The notes under the pieces are model-generated. The model saw only the letters and a program-made list of their open reading frames with translations, ran no database searches and was not told where the DNA came from. This document shows positions 17,168 through 26,082 of a DNA stretch of 48,265 bases, piece by piece. Position numbers and translations under genes: made by a program. Every line of letters begins with the position of its first letter. Position 1 is the stretch's first letter. The stretch covers positions 16,001 through 64,265 of the forward strand of contig CACLDI010000002.1 of NCBI GenBank assembly GCA_902605605.1, given 5' to 3'. The stretch is from an uncultured Pelagibacteraceae bacterium. GTDB lineage: Bacteria > Pseudomonadota > Alphaproteobacteria > Pelagibacterales > Pelagibacteraceae.

Positions 17168-18001
17168 TTACTTATTTTCTCTCAACTTATCTGCTTCAAA
17201 AACACCTAAGACGTGAAAATCTTCACAATGAAGACCTAGTTCCTCTAAAGATTTTTGGACTTTTTTATCTTCAATGTGTCCATCTAGGTCACATAAGAAA
17301 AAATAAGAGTCGAATGTATTTTTTTCGGGATAGCTCTGCAGTTTAGTTAAATTAACTCCATTAATTGCAAAACCTCCTAGCGATTGATAGAGAGCAGCTG
17401 GTTTACTTTTTAGTTTAAATAAAAACGACGTAATATAATTTTTATCTTTAAACTCGGGTTGGGAAATATTTTTACCCATAACTAAAAATCTTGTTAAGTT
17501 TCCATTCTCATTTTCAATATTTTTTTTTATTACCTCTAGTCCATAAATTTCAGCACTTAAAGATGAAGCTATCGCAGCTTGCTTAGTATTTTTAGTTTTT
17601 GAAATCATTTCAGCAGAGCCAGCAGTATCTGCTCTAATATGTTCTATTAAATTATTTTCCTTTATAAATTGTGAACATTGAGATAACCCCTGTGCATGAG
17701 AATATACTTCTTTAATATCTTTTAATTTCGAGCCTGGTTGACCTAACAAATTATGTTCAATTTTTTGAAAATGCTCCATATAAATATTTAATCTATGTTT
17801 AAATATCAAATACTCAATTCCAATGTTACCTGTTATTCTATTAGACTCAGGAATAATTATTTTGTTTTCAGGTTCAGATGAAGCCTTACTAAAACACTCA
17901 TCAAAAGTTTTACAGGGTATAATTTCAGCATTAGGATCAACCGATAAAGCTGCGAGGTGTGAATATGCACCAAATGTACCTTGAAAATAAATTTTACTCA
18001 T
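17168..18001 (-). CDS. pheA: Prephenate dehydratase
   Basis: 277 residues, the monofunctional dehydratase-plus-ACT form typical of alphaproteobacteria (no chorismate mutase domain). Converts prephenate to phenylpyruvate for phenylalanine. The N-terminus YFQGTFGAYSHLAAL (residues 4-18) matches the conserved substrate-binding G-x-GAYS-type block; the catalytic TRF motif is present as NLTRFLVMGK (about 164-173). A C-terminal ACT domain contains the ESYP-like phenylalanine site as QSYPEKNTFDSYFF. Its ATG overlaps the kdsB stop (TAATG type), so the two are translationally coupled. Confidence 0.94.
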   Translation of the reverse strand: MSKIYFQGTFGAYSHLAALSVDPNAEIIPCKTFDECFSKASSEPENKIIIPESNRITGNIGIEYLIFKHRLNIYMEHFQKIEHNLLGQPGSKLKDIKEVYSHAQGLSQCSQFIKENNLIEHIRADTAGSAEMISKTKNTKQAAIASSLSAEIYGLEVIKKNIENENGNLTRFLVMGKNISQPEFKDKNYITSFLFKLKSKPAALYQSLGGFAINGVNLTKLQSYPEKNTFDSYFFLCDLDGHIEDKKVQKSLEELGLHCEDFHVLGVFEADKLRENK

Positions 18002-18732
18002 TAATCTTTATATTCCATAATTTTTTTTAAGGCCATATAATCTTCTTCAGTGTCTACTCCTATTGGAGGAGATTTTGCTAATGCAACATTTATCTTAATA
18101 CTATTATCTAGTGCTCTTAGCTGCTCTAATCTTTGCTCGATTTCATTTTTAGTCTGATTTAATTCAACAAATTTTTCAAGAGTTTCGGCAGAATAACAAT
18201 AGATGCCAATGTGATGATAAATGTTGTCTAATTTTTTAGATATCCGTGAAAATGCTTCTGCTTCAGAAAAAGAGTTTTCTTGAAGAGTAGATTCTGTTTG
18301 AACTTTGACAATATTTTTATTTTGAAAATCTTTTTCATTTTCGATTTTTGCAGCCAGTGTCCCCATTTTTGATTGGTAGTTAATCATTTTGTCTTTTAAA
18401 CTTACTATATCTTCTATATTAATTGCTGGCTCGTCTCCTTGTAAGTTCATTATTAAGTCAACATCATTTAAATTCATTTTTTTGAAAGCTTCATATATTC
18501 TGTCTGTACCAGTTTTGTGGTTATTGCTAGTTAATATGGCTCTACCCCCATTTATAGTCACATCTTCAACTATTTCTGTATTTTCTGTAGCTACTACTAC
18601 ATCTCCAATATCAGCATCTTGAGCTCTTTTAAAAACATGTGAAATTATTGATTTATTATTAATCTTTAACAAAGGTTTCCCAGGCAATCTGGTTGCTCCT
18701 AGTCTTGATGGTATAATGATCAAAGTTTTCAT
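18001..18732 (-). CDS. kdsB: 3-deoxy-manno-octulosonate cytidylyltransferase
   Basis: 243 residues. Activates Kdo to CMP-Kdo for LPS inner core assembly. N-terminal nucleotide-binding motif IIPSRLGATRLPGKPLL (residues 6-22), then NLQGDEP (about 96-102) binding metal and sugar, and the C-terminal IGVDTEEDY block. Works upstream of the Kdo-requiring LPS pathway to which kdsD, lptC and lptB, elsewhere in this window, also belong. Cotranscribed with pheA; divergent from the cytochrome gene across 111 bases of AT-rich DNA. Confidence 0.95.
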   Translation of the reverse strand: MKTLIIIPSRLGATRLPGKPLLKINNKSIISHVFKRAQDADIGDVVVATENTEIVEDVTINGGRAILTSNNHKTGTDRIYEAFKKMNLNDVDLIMNLQGDEPAINIEDIVSLKDKMINYQSKMGTLAAKIENEKDFQNKNIVKVQTESTLQENSFSEAEAFSRISKKLDNIYHHIGIYCYSAETLEKFVELNQTKNEIEQRLEQLRALDNSIKINVALAKSPPIGVDTEEDYMALKKIMEYKD

Positions 18733-18843
18733 AAATACTTAATTAATTATAGCTATTAAATACCAATAGAGGCAAATTTATACAGATAATTTTGATAAAT
18801 TTTTAATTTATCGTGATATATGTTCAAAATTATTTAATAAAAA

Positions 18844-19383
18844 ATGGATTCTTTCGAAATAAATAAAATAGTTGCTGCAGTTCTAATGGTTGCACTTTTA
18901 GTAATAGGTATTGGAAAATTATCAGATGTTATTTTTCATGTAGAAAAACCAGAAACTCCAGGTTATGCAGTGGATGTAGAAGAAGCAAAAACAGTTTCAT
19001 CCTCGACAAAAGCAAGTGTAGAAGAGAAAATCGATATTGATGCATTAATGGCTATGGGTGATCTAACTCACGGTGAAAAAGTTTTTAAGAAATGCGCTGC
19101 ATGTCACTCTATTGTTAAAGGTGGAAAAAATAATATTGGTCCTGCTTTGTATAATGTGGTTGGGAGAAAAATTGGTATAGTTGAAGATTACAAATATTCT
19201 AAGGCATTAGCATCTTACGATAAAGAGTGGACTGTAGAAGAGCTAAATGGTTATTTAATAAAGCCTGCCAAATGGATCAAAGGAACAAAGATGGCTTTTG
19301 CCGGATTAAGAAAAGAAAAAGATAGAGCTTCAGTAATTAAATATCTAAACCAAAACTCAGATAATCCTTTAACATTACCTTAG
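18844..19383 (+). CDS. cycM: Membrane-anchored cytochrome c (CycM/c552 type)
   Basis: 179 residues. An uncleaved N-terminal transmembrane anchor (about residues 9-28, VAAVLMVALLVIGIGKLSDV), a flexible Ala/Ser/Lys linker, then a single class I cytochrome c domain with the heme site CAACH at about 84-88 and the axial methionine in KGTKMAFAGL near residue 149. This layout matches CycM, which shuttles electrons from the bc1 complex to cytochrome oxidase in alphaproteobacteria. The 3' end overlaps convergent argF by 9 bases. Confidence 0.9.
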   Translation: MDSFEINKIVAAVLMVALLVIGIGKLSDVIFHVEKPETPGYAVDVEEAKTVSSSTKASVEEKIDIDALMAMGDLTHGEKVFKKCAACHSIVKGGKNNIGPALYNVVGRKIGIVEDYKYSKALASYDKEWTVEELNGYLIKPAKWIKGTKMAFAGLRKEKDRASVIKYLNQNSDNPLTLP

Positions 19384-20304
19384 TTTTCCAAAACAGTATA
19401 ATAAAATACTTTTTTGAACATGAACTCGATTTAGAGCTTGTTGCCAAACATGGGATTTTTTTCCTAAAAAAATATCATCAGTTACCTCGTTGCCTCTTGG
19501 AAGACAATGTAAGAAAATACAATCCTTTTTTGCATAACCCATAAGTTTATTGTCAATTTTAAATTTTTTAAATTGAGCTATTTTTTTTTTCTTATTAACT
19601 TTATCATTTAAAGAAATAACTTTATCAGAAAAAATTACATCTGCATTTAAAACTGCTTTTTTTGGATCGTTGTAAATAAAAATTTTCTTTTTATTTTTTT
19701 TAACCCAGTTTCTTACTTTTGCGCCAGGCTCAAATTTTTCTGGACAACCTATACTCAATTTAAATGAAAATTTAACTGATGCAGCAATAAGACTGTCTAA
19801 AACATTATTAGAATCTCCAATCCAACAAATATTCAGTTTTGAAATTGGTTTTTTCTTTATTTCTTCTACCGTAAATATATCGGATAAAACCTGAGTCGGA
19901 TGAGATGATGGACTAAGACCGTTTATTACTGGGATTGAAAGATATTTTCTAAAATTTTCAATCTTTTTATCGTTATCAGTTCTCAGCATAAATCCATCCC
20001 CGTATGTTGAGAGAATTTTTGCAGTATCTGCGATGCTTTCACCCCCCTGCCCAAGATGAAGTTCGTTTGATCTTAGAGTTAAAGTGCCTCCTCCAAGTTG
20101 TTTAATTGCGAGATAAAAGCTTAATCTAGTTCTTAGACTTGATTTTTCGAACATTTGGATAAGCAACTTACCTTTCAAAGGTGCTCCTTTATCAACCTCG
20201 AGAGTACTTAATGTTTTTCTTAATTTTTTTCTTTTCTTTGCATCTATTATTATTTTTTTAAGATCTCTAGATGATATATCTTTTAAATTGATAAAGTGTT
20301 TCAT
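19375..20304 (-). CDS. argF: Ornithine carbamoyltransferase, with altered active-site motifs
   Basis: 309 residues. Joins carbamoyl phosphate and ornithine to citrulline. Conserved: GESIADTA, HPTQVLSDIFT, HCLP with catalytic Cys (about 264-267) and LNRVHVQK near the C-terminus with the Arg. Changed: the carbamoyl-phosphate motif STRTR reads SLRTR (56-60), the ornithine loop SMG reads SLN (about residues 228-230), and the segment after HCLP is about two residues shorter (HCLPRGNEVTDD). Operon with argD, one base downstream of it. SLRTR also occurs in acetyl- and succinylornithine transcarbamylases, but argJ supplies free ornithine here, so I keep the ArgF call. Confidence 0.88.
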   Translation of the reverse strand: MKHFINLKDISSRDLKKIIIDAKKRKKLRKTLSTLEVDKGAPLKGKLLIQMFEKSSLRTRLSFYLAIKQLGGGTLTLRSNELHLGQGGESIADTAKILSTYGDGFMLRTDNDKKIENFRKYLSIPVINGLSPSSHPTQVLSDIFTVEEIKKKPISKLNICWIGDSNNVLDSLIAASVKFSFKLSIGCPEKFEPGAKVRNWVKKNKKKIFIYNDPKKAVLNADVIFSDKVISLNDKVNKKKKIAQFKKFKIDNKLMGYAKKDCIFLHCLPRGNEVTDDIFLGKKSHVWQQALNRVHVQKSILLYCFGKLR

Positions 20305-20305
20305 A

Positions 20306-21472
20306 TTAATTTAATTCTTTACAAACTTTATCTATTATTTTTAAAGCTTGATTAACTTCTTTTTTTTTAACATTTAGTGGAGGTAAAATTCTAACAACAT
20401 TTTCTGCTGCACGTATAGTTAATAACTTATTATCCATAAGTTTTTTTATAAATTTTGTCTGATCTGTATGTAATTGAATACCAATTAAAAGTCCCTTGCC
20501 TCTTATATTCTTTATTATACTTGGATAAATATTTTTTAAATTATTTAATTTTAATAAAAAATATTTAGAAATATTTCTAACATTTTTCAAGAATTTTTTA
20601 TTTGAAACAATATCCATTACAGTATTTCCAACAGCCATTGCTAGTGGATTGCCACCAAAAGTTGAGCCATGTGTCCCTGGAGTCATACCAGCAGCAACTT
20701 TCTTATTCATTAAAACTGCTCCGATAGGAAATCCACCTCCAATCCCTTTTGCAATTGGCACAATATCTGGCTTTACTTTAGATTTTTCAAATGCAAAAAA
20801 GTCACCAGATCTTCCTATTCCACACTGAACCTCATCTAAAATTAGTAATATTTTTTTTTGATTACATAGCTTTCTCAATTCCACTAAACACCAATCAGGT
20901 ATTACTTTAATTCCACCTTCGCCCATAATTGTTTCCACCATAATAGCAGCTGTATTTTTAGTAATTTTTTTTTTTAAAGACTTGTGATCTCCGAAGACAA
21001 AATGATCAAATCCACTTACTTTTGGACCAAATCCCTCAGTCATTTTCTTTGATCCACTTGCATAAATTGCAGCCAAAGTTCTTCCATGAAAAGAATTTCT
21101 AACACATAATATTTTATTTTTATTAGTTTTACCGATTGAATAGAAATATCTTCTAGCAACTTTTATTGCAGCCTCCGTGGCTTCTGCACCACTATTTTGA
21201 AACATCACATAATCAGCAAAAGTTTTTTTACACAATTTTCTAGCTAACTTTTCTCCTTCTGGGATTTGAAAGGCATTTGAAATATGCCATAATTTTTTTG
21301 CTTGAGCACTAATCGTTTTTGTAAGCTTAGGGTGTGCATGACCCAATGAATTTACAGCAATACCTTGAACAAAATCTAAATATTTTTTGTTATTAGTAGA
21401 AAATAAATAACTTCCTTTTCCATACTTAAAGGAAATTTTTTTTCGATTATAATTTTTTGCTAAATACGTCAT
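20306..21472 (-). CDS. argD: Acetylornithine aminotransferase
   Basis: 388 residues, class III PLP aminotransferase. Converts N-acetylglutamate semialdehyde to N-acetylornithine; in many bacteria also serves in lysine synthesis (succinyl-DAP). Motifs: NSGAEATEAAIKVAR (about 93-107), FHGRTLAA (about 129-136), LILDEVQCGIGRSG (about 213-226) and the PLP lysine in IAKGIGGGFPIGA (near 242). Adjacent argF and nearby argJ indicate arginine synthesis as the main role. Confidence 0.94.
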   Translation of the reverse strand: MTYLAKNYNRKKISFKYGKGSYLFSTNNKKYLDFVQGIAVNSLGHAHPKLTKTISAQAKKLWHISNAFQIPEGEKLARKLCKKTFADYVMFQNSGAEATEAAIKVARRYFYSIGKTNKNKILCVRNSFHGRTLAAIYASGSKKMTEGFGPKVSGFDHFVFGDHKSLKKKITKNTAAIMVETIMGEGGIKVIPDWCLVELRKLCNQKKILLILDEVQCGIGRSGDFFAFEKSKVKPDIVPIAKGIGGGFPIGAVLMNKKVAAGMTPGTHGSTFGGNPLAMAVGNTVMDIVSNKKFLKNVRNISKYFLLKLNNLKNIYPSIIKNIRGKGLLIGIQLHTDQTKFIKKLMDNKLLTIRAAENVVRILPPLNVKKKEVNQALKIIDKVCKELN

Positions 21473-21595
21473 ACATTTAATTTGTTTTTATAAATTTTAA
21501 TTATTAGATACAAGCTATGATTGAAAATGAATATCTAATAAATTGAACCAATATGTGTTGATAACTAAGATTTTTTGGTTGTTTAATTAAATTTA

Positions 21596-21616
21596 ATATC
21601 AGTATATTGTTGATAT
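21596..21616. promoter_or_regulatory. Short inverted repeat upstream of gcrA
   Basis: ATATCA (21596-21601) and TGATAT (21611-21616) are complementary 6-base arms separated by 9 bases, located about 27 bases before the chosen gcrA ATG in the 170-base argD/gcrA divergent region. The rest of that region is featureless A/T-rich sequence with no convincing -35/-10 pair. It may be an operator; AT richness makes chance arms likely. Confidence 0.2.
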
Positions 21617-21642
21617 ACAAAAAATTAACACAAGATATTGAT

Positions 21643-22137
21643 ATGAGTTGGACAGACGAAAAAGTAGCAAAATTAAAAGAACTTTGGGGAAAAGGAAGTA
21701 CCGCAAGTCAGATTGCTGAGATAATTGGTGGAATTAGTAGAAATGCCGTTATAGGAAAAGCTCACAGGCTAAATTTATCTGCAAAAATTAAAACTAGAGC
21801 AGCTACTTCAAATCAAAATTTTGAAAATTCTTTAGAAGAAAAAAATATAAAAAATAGAAAAGGTCGCAAAAGTAAATTCAAGTCTTTAATCATAGAAAAA
21901 GACTTTGAGCCAGAAAATCCTAAACAACTAGAGGAGTTAGATGAAAGTTCATGCAAATGGCCCATTGGTCATCCAGATGAAAAATCTTTTTACTTTTGTG
22001 GCAGATCATCTCTAAAAGACTTTTCATATTGTAAATTGCATCTTCTTTATGCTTATCAACCTAAAGGTAAAAAAGAAGAAGCGACTGATAAAGAAGAGGT
22101 CCCTGATTTTATAGAAAAGAAAATCCAAACAGCTTAG
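21643..22137 (+). CDS. gcrA: GcrA family cell cycle regulator
   Basis: 164 residues. GcrA is a sigma70-associated transcription factor that in Caulobacter senses the methylation state of CcrM sites and controls cell-cycle genes. N-terminal signature MSWTDEKVAKLKELW...ISRNAVIGKAHRL is intact (residues 1-46), with the SRNAVIGK recognition helix. The C-terminal sigma-interacting domain shows CKWPIGHPDE...FYFCGR...YCKLH (about 106-137). I start at ATG 21643 because the family begins MSWTDE; a TTG 12 codons upstream would add residues with no family match. A charged, Lys-rich linker joins the two parts. Confidence 0.93.
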   Translation: MSWTDEKVAKLKELWGKGSTASQIAEIIGGISRNAVIGKAHRLNLSAKIKTRAATSNQNFENSLEEKNIKNRKGRKSKFKSLIIEKDFEPENPKQLEELDESSCKWPIGHPDEKSFYFCGRSSLKDFSYCKLHLLYAYQPKGKKEEATDKEEVPDFIEKKIQTA

Positions 22138-22140
22138 ATT

Positions 22141-23127
22141 TTAACTTAAATTAACATCTGAGTTTTTTTCAGAATTGTATTTTTCTGTTGAAAATTGTCC
22201 GCCCTCTCTCCACATATAGCAATATTTTTTAACTTCCTCATCAAAATGTCTTACACTCGGCACACCAATGTCTGAGTTGGTTTTATACTTTCCAGATACA
22301 ATATTATCGTATTTTAAAAGTTTTAATTGATCCATTGTAAGCAAAGGTTTTGGCATTATTTGAAATATTCTTGCAGTCATTTCGGCCACAGGTAAAGGCA
22401 TAGGTAATAAAATTCTTTTTTTGTCTAATAAATTTAATAATTTAATAATTATTTCTTTGAAAGTAAAAACTTCTGGCCCTACACATTCAATAATTTTTGA
22501 ATAAATATTATTTGAAATCACATGATAAATTGTGTCTGTTAAATCAGAACAATGAATTGGGGAAAACTTAGTCCTTCCACCATAGTATAAAGGGAAAAAT
22601 GGAAGTCTATTTAAAAGAGTCATAAAATTTGTAGTAAAATTATCGTCTACAGAATAAACTACAGATGGTCTTAATATTGTTGCAAGAGGAAAGTTTTTTA
22701 AAATGTTATTTTCCCCTTCAACTTTACTGTTTGCATAAGTTGAGTCCTTAGCTTCATTTATACCTAGAGCTGATAAATGAATAAAATGCTTTAGGTTATA
22801 TTTTTTGGAGAGTTTTGCTAACAATGTAGGAAAAATTGTGTGAATATTTTTAAATGTGTTTCCTTTTTTTTTTTCAAATAGTATACCAATCAAGTTTACG
22901 CAAATGTCAGATTTTTTAAAAAGCTCACTTATTTTTTTTTCATCAAATATATTGGCTTCAACAATTTCTATGTAACCAACATTTGCTTGAGTTTTGATAA
23001 CGTAACTTTTTTGATGAATATTTCTCGTTACTACCGTAACCTTGAAGTTATTCTTAGTGAGTTTTCTTATAAGGTTTCGACCAATTTGACCACTGCCACC
23101 AAAAATTAGACAATTTTTTGCTTTCAT
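22141..23127 (-). CDS. NAD(P)-binding protein, complex I NDUFA9-like
   Basis: About 328 residues. Extended SDR (NmrA-like) fold: GGSGQIGRNLIRKL at about 10-23 is the dinucleotide motif, VNLIGILFEKKKGN and the HLSALGIN block follow, then YANSKVEGE, carrying the Y-x3-K pair. This set (family name: NDUFA9/complex I accessory-like) is common in alphaproteobacteria, where it may assist respiratory complex I or quinone chemistry; the exact role is unsettled. I start at the ATG at 23127 (MKAKNCLIFGGSG); an upstream ATG at 23151 would overlap rnd and adds eight unmatched residues. Divergent from rnd over 16 bases. Confidence 0.82.
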   Translation of the reverse strand: MKAKNCLIFGGSGQIGRNLIRKLTKNNFKVTVVTRNIHQKSYVIKTQANVGYIEIVEANIFDEKKISELFKKSDICVNLIGILFEKKKGNTFKNIHTIFPTLLAKLSKKYNLKHFIHLSALGINEAKDSTYANSKVEGENNILKNFPLATILRPSVVYSVDDNFTTNFMTLLNRLPFFPLYYGGRTKFSPIHCSDLTDTIYHVISNNIYSKIIECVGPEVFTFKEIIIKLLNLLDKKRILLPMPLPVAEMTARIFQIMPKPLLTMDQLKLLKYDNIVSGKYKTNSDIGVPSVRHFDEEVKKYCYMWREGGQFSTEKYNSEKNSDVNLS

Positions 23128-23143
23128 ATATATATGTTTAAAA

Positions 23144-23755
23144 ATGACCAATAATATTCAACTTCACAAGAATGATCTACCAGATGATTTGAATTTGGGC
23201 AATATAATAGCAGTTGATGGGGAATTCATGGGTCTTAATGTCAGAAGAGATCCTCTGTGCTTAATACAAGTATCTTCAGGAAACTCGGATGCTCACATTG
23301 TGCAATTTGACAGAGATAATTACAATGCTCCAAATCTAGTAAAACTATTAAAAGATGAAAATGTTAGTAAAATCTTTCACTATGGTCGAGCAGATATGTC
23401 TCACATTAAATATTATTTAAAAACAGAGACTAATAATATTCTTGATACAAAAATTGCTTCAAAACTTGCAAGATCATATTCTGATAATCATTCATTAAAA
23501 ACATTAATAAAAGAATTTGCAAATGTAGATATTAGCAAACAATTTCAAAGTTCGGATTTTGGAGGACAGTTATCGCCTGCCCAACTAAAATATTGTGCAA
23601 ATGATGTAATTTATTTACATAAAATTCACGATAACTTAGAGAAAATACTTGAAAGAGAAAATCGTATAAAGCTATACAAAGATTGTTTAAAATTTTTAAA
23701 AACAAGAGTTGATCTTGATCTGGCTCTTTTTAAAGATGATATCTGGTCTCATTAA
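23144..23755 (+). CDS. rnd: Short ribonuclease D-type 3'-5' exonuclease
   Basis: 203 residues, only the DEDDy exonuclease domain; the HRDC domains of E. coli RNase D are absent, as usual for the short alphaproteobacterial form. Catalytic motifs: Exo I VDGEFMGL (Asp and Glu, about 27-34), Exo II FHYGRADMS with Asp (about 79-87), Exo III YCANDVIYL with Tyr and Asp (about 150-158). Expected to trim 3' ends of small RNAs including tRNA. First gene of a tightly packed plus-strand run; its stop overlaps kdsD (TAATG). Confidence 0.9.
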   Translation: MTNNIQLHKNDLPDDLNLGNIIAVDGEFMGLNVRRDPLCLIQVSSGNSDAHIVQFDRDNYNAPNLVKLLKDENVSKIFHYGRADMSHIKYYLKTETNNILDTKIASKLARSYSDNHSLKTLIKEFANVDISKQFQSSDFGGQLSPAQLKYCANDVIYLHKIHDNLEKILERENRIKLYKDCLKFLKTRVDLDLALFKDDIWSH

Positions 23756-24723
23756 TGCCAAAAAAAAAATTTATATTAACTGCTAAAGAAGTAATAAACT
23801 TAGAGGTCAAAGCTCTTCAAAGTTTAAAAAAAACCTTAAATAATTCGTTTGATCAGGCAGTTTCTGAGATTATAAAATGTCAATCGAAAGTAATTTTATG
23901 TGGGGTAGGTAAGAGCGGACTAATAGCATCAAAAATAGCATCAACATTAGCTTCGATTGGTACACCATCTTTTAGTATTTCTGCAAGTGAAGCTTCTCAT
24001 GGAGATCTTGGGATGATATCTAAAAAAGATATTTTAATTCTCATAAGTAATTCAGGAGAAACAAGTGAATTAAAAAATATAATTCAGTACGCAAACAGAA
24101 ACAAAATTTTGTTAATTGGAATTGTTTCAAGAAAAGAATCTGTACTTTATAAAGCATCTGACATTAAACTTGTAATTCCTAAGGTAATTGAAGCAGGTGG
24201 CATTATTCCAACTGCAAGCACAACTACACAACTTGCCTTAGGAGACGCTTTAGCTATTGCAACAATGAAGTATAAAAAATTCAGTAAGATAGATTTCAAA
24301 AAATTACACCCAGCTGGAAGTTTGGGAGCGCAATTAAGAACTGTTGAAGATATTATGATTAAAGGTAAAAAAATACCTTTCGTCAATGAAAATTTAAAGA
24401 TGAGCAAAGCTTTAAAAATTTTAACTGAAAAAAGTTTAGGAATTTTGATTATTAGAAATAAACATAAGAAAACTACTGGTATAATCACTGATGGCCAGAT
24501 CAGGAGATTTAGTCAAAAAAATTTAAATTTCCAGTCATTACCAGTTAAACGAATTATGACTAAAAAGCCAATATCTATTGAGAAAAATGAACTTGCTGCT
24601 AAGGCACTATCTGTGATGAATGGAAAAAAAATAACATCTTTAATTGTCCATACTAAACAAAAACCATTAACAACAATTGGTGTCATTCATGTTCATACAA
24701 TTTTGCAATCGAATATTTCTTAA
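23755..24723 (+). CDS. kdsD: Arabinose-5-phosphate isomerase (KdsD/KpsF)
   Basis: 322 residues. Makes D-arabinose 5-phosphate, precursor of Kdo. N-terminal SIS sugar-isomerase domain with CGVGKSGLIASKIASTLAS (about 49-67), SEASHGDLGM (about 80-89) and ISNSGET (about 99-105); then tandem CBS domains (about 205-322) with VEDIMIKGKKIPFV and VKRIMTKKP. Same order and length as E. coli KdsD. Its neighbours lptC and lptB, and kdsB elsewhere in the window, confirm an LPS role. Both ends overlap neighbours by one base, indicating translational coupling. Confidence 0.95.
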   Translation: MPKKKFILTAKEVINLEVKALQSLKKTLNNSFDQAVSEIIKCQSKVILCGVGKSGLIASKIASTLASIGTPSFSISASEASHGDLGMISKKDILILISNSGETSELKNIIQYANRNKILLIGIVSRKESVLYKASDIKLVIPKVIEAGGIIPTASTTTQLALGDALAIATMKYKKFSKIDFKKLHPAGSLGAQLRTVEDIMIKGKKIPFVNENLKMSKALKILTEKSLGILIIRNKHKKTTGIITDGQIRRFSQKNLNFQSLPVKRIMTKKPISIEKNELAAKALSVMNGKKITSLIVHTKQKPLTTIGVIHVHTILQSNIS

Positions 24724-25298
24724 TGATTGAGAGGTATATTGGTAAAATTATTTTTTTTATTTTATGCTTTATTATCGTTTTAATTTTAATTAATTCAAAT
24801 ATTTTTAAAAAAAAAGATAAAACTTTAATAAAACCTCAAGAGTTAGAAAATGAAGTATACAGTTCAAATAAAATTAAAGATGTTAAATATGCAACTAAAG
24901 ATGCTGATGGAAACAAATATATTATTACAGCGACTGAAGGTGAAATAGATTATAAAAATACAAATATTATATATCTTACAGATATTAAGGCTACAATTAA
25001 ATTAATAAATTCAGATAATATATCAATAACTTCAAATTATGGTAAATATAACTCTGAGAATTTTGATACAATATTTTCTAAAAACGTAATAATTAATTAC
25101 TTAAATAATGAAATTACTGGAGAATATTTGGATTTTTCATTCGAAAGAAACTCGATATTAATGACAAAAAAGGTAGTTTATAAAAGTTTAGAAAATATTC
25201 TTAAAGCGGACGCTGTAGAAATGGACCTAAAAACTAAGGACACAAAAATATTTATGTACGAAAATCAAAAAAAAGTAAATATTAAAAGTATAAATTAA
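24723..25298 (+). CDS. lptC: LPS export periplasmic anchor protein LptC
   Basis: 191 residues. One N-terminal transmembrane helix (about residues 7-25, IIFFILCFIIVLILINSN) followed by a periplasmic beta-jellyroll-type sequence of alternating hydrophobic/polar residues (e.g. NIIYLTDIKATIKLI, ISITSNYGKYNSENF, the Y-N-S turn typical of LptC). It links the LptB2FG transporter to the LptA bridge. Lies between kdsD and lptB; the lptA gene that commonly sits between lptC and lptB is missing here, with only one base separating the two. Sequence conservation in LptC is low, so the call leans on topology and context. Confidence 0.85.
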   Translation: MIERYIGKIIFFILCFIIVLILINSNIFKKKDKTLIKPQELENEVYSSNKIKDVKYATKDADGNKYIITATEGEIDYKNTNIIYLTDIKATIKLINSDNISITSNYGKYNSENFDTIFSKNVIINYLNNEITGEYLDFSFERNSILMTKKVVYKSLENILKADAVEMDLKTKDTKIFMYENQKKVNIKSIN

Positions 25299-25299
25299 T

Positions 25300-26076
25300 A
25301 TGGCTATAATTAAAAAATTTCGTATTAAATCATTTAAAAATATAAACTCAATAATAGAGTTTGAAAATATTTCATTGTCTTATGGAAATAGACAGATATT
25401 AGAAAATATAAGCTTTAAAATAAATGAAGGACAAATATTTGGGATGCTGGGACCTAATGGCGTAGGTAAATCAACTATATTTAATCTTATAACTGGATTA
25501 ATTAATCCTGGAAATGGAAAAATTAAAATAGCAGGTGAAGATGTTACTAAGTATCCAGTTTATCTGCGTACAAAAAAATTTAAAGTAGGTTATGTTCCTC
25601 AGTATGGTGGTTTTTTTAATGATTTAACTCTTCATGATAACCTTAAAGCAATTAGTGAAATAGTAATAGATGATAAAAACTACAGAACTGAAAGAGTAAA
25701 TTATTTAATTTCTAAATTTGAACTTGATAGTTTAAAAGATATTAAAGGAAAATTTTTATCAGGTGGACAAAAGAAAAAGTTGGTAATCGCATTATCATTA
25801 TTAAGTGAACCAAAAGTCCTTCTTTTAGATGAATGTTTTGCTGCTTTAGATGTTTTAACAATAAAGATGCTGCAAGAAATAATAGTAAACCTACAAAATG
25901 AAAACAGAATTACAATTTGCATATGTGATCATCAAGCACGAGATCTTTTGGCCTGCGTAGATGTTGCTATGATATTGAGTAATGGAAAGATTATAGCTCA
26001 AGATACCCCATCAAATTTGGTGAAAGACATTAATGCTAAAAATGCATACTTTGGTGATAATTTTAAATTTAATTAA
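25300..26076 (+). CDS. lptB: LPS export ABC transporter ATP-binding protein
   Basis: 258 residues. Energises extraction of LPS from the inner membrane. Walker A GPNGVGKST (about 51-59), Q-loop YVPQYGG, signature LSGGQKKKL (about 155-163), Walker B VLLLDECFAALD (about 171-182; Cys where Pro is usual), H-loop ICDHQARD. The D-loop and the terminal YFGDNFKF resemble the conserved LptB end (YLG..F). A basic 15-residue N-terminal extension precedes the domain start FENISLSYG. Directly follows lptC. Confidence 0.93.
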   Translation: MAIIKKFRIKSFKNINSIIEFENISLSYGNRQILENISFKINEGQIFGMLGPNGVGKSTIFNLITGLINPGNGKIKIAGEDVTKYPVYLRTKKFKVGYVPQYGGFFNDLTLHDNLKAISEIVIDDKNYRTERVNYLISKFELDSLKDIKGKFLSGGQKKKLVIALSLLSEPKVLLLDECFAALDVLTIKMLQEIIVNLQNENRITICICDHQARDLLACVDVAMILSNGKIIAQDTPSNLVKDINAKNAYFGDNFKFN

Positions 26077-26082
26077 TTTGAA

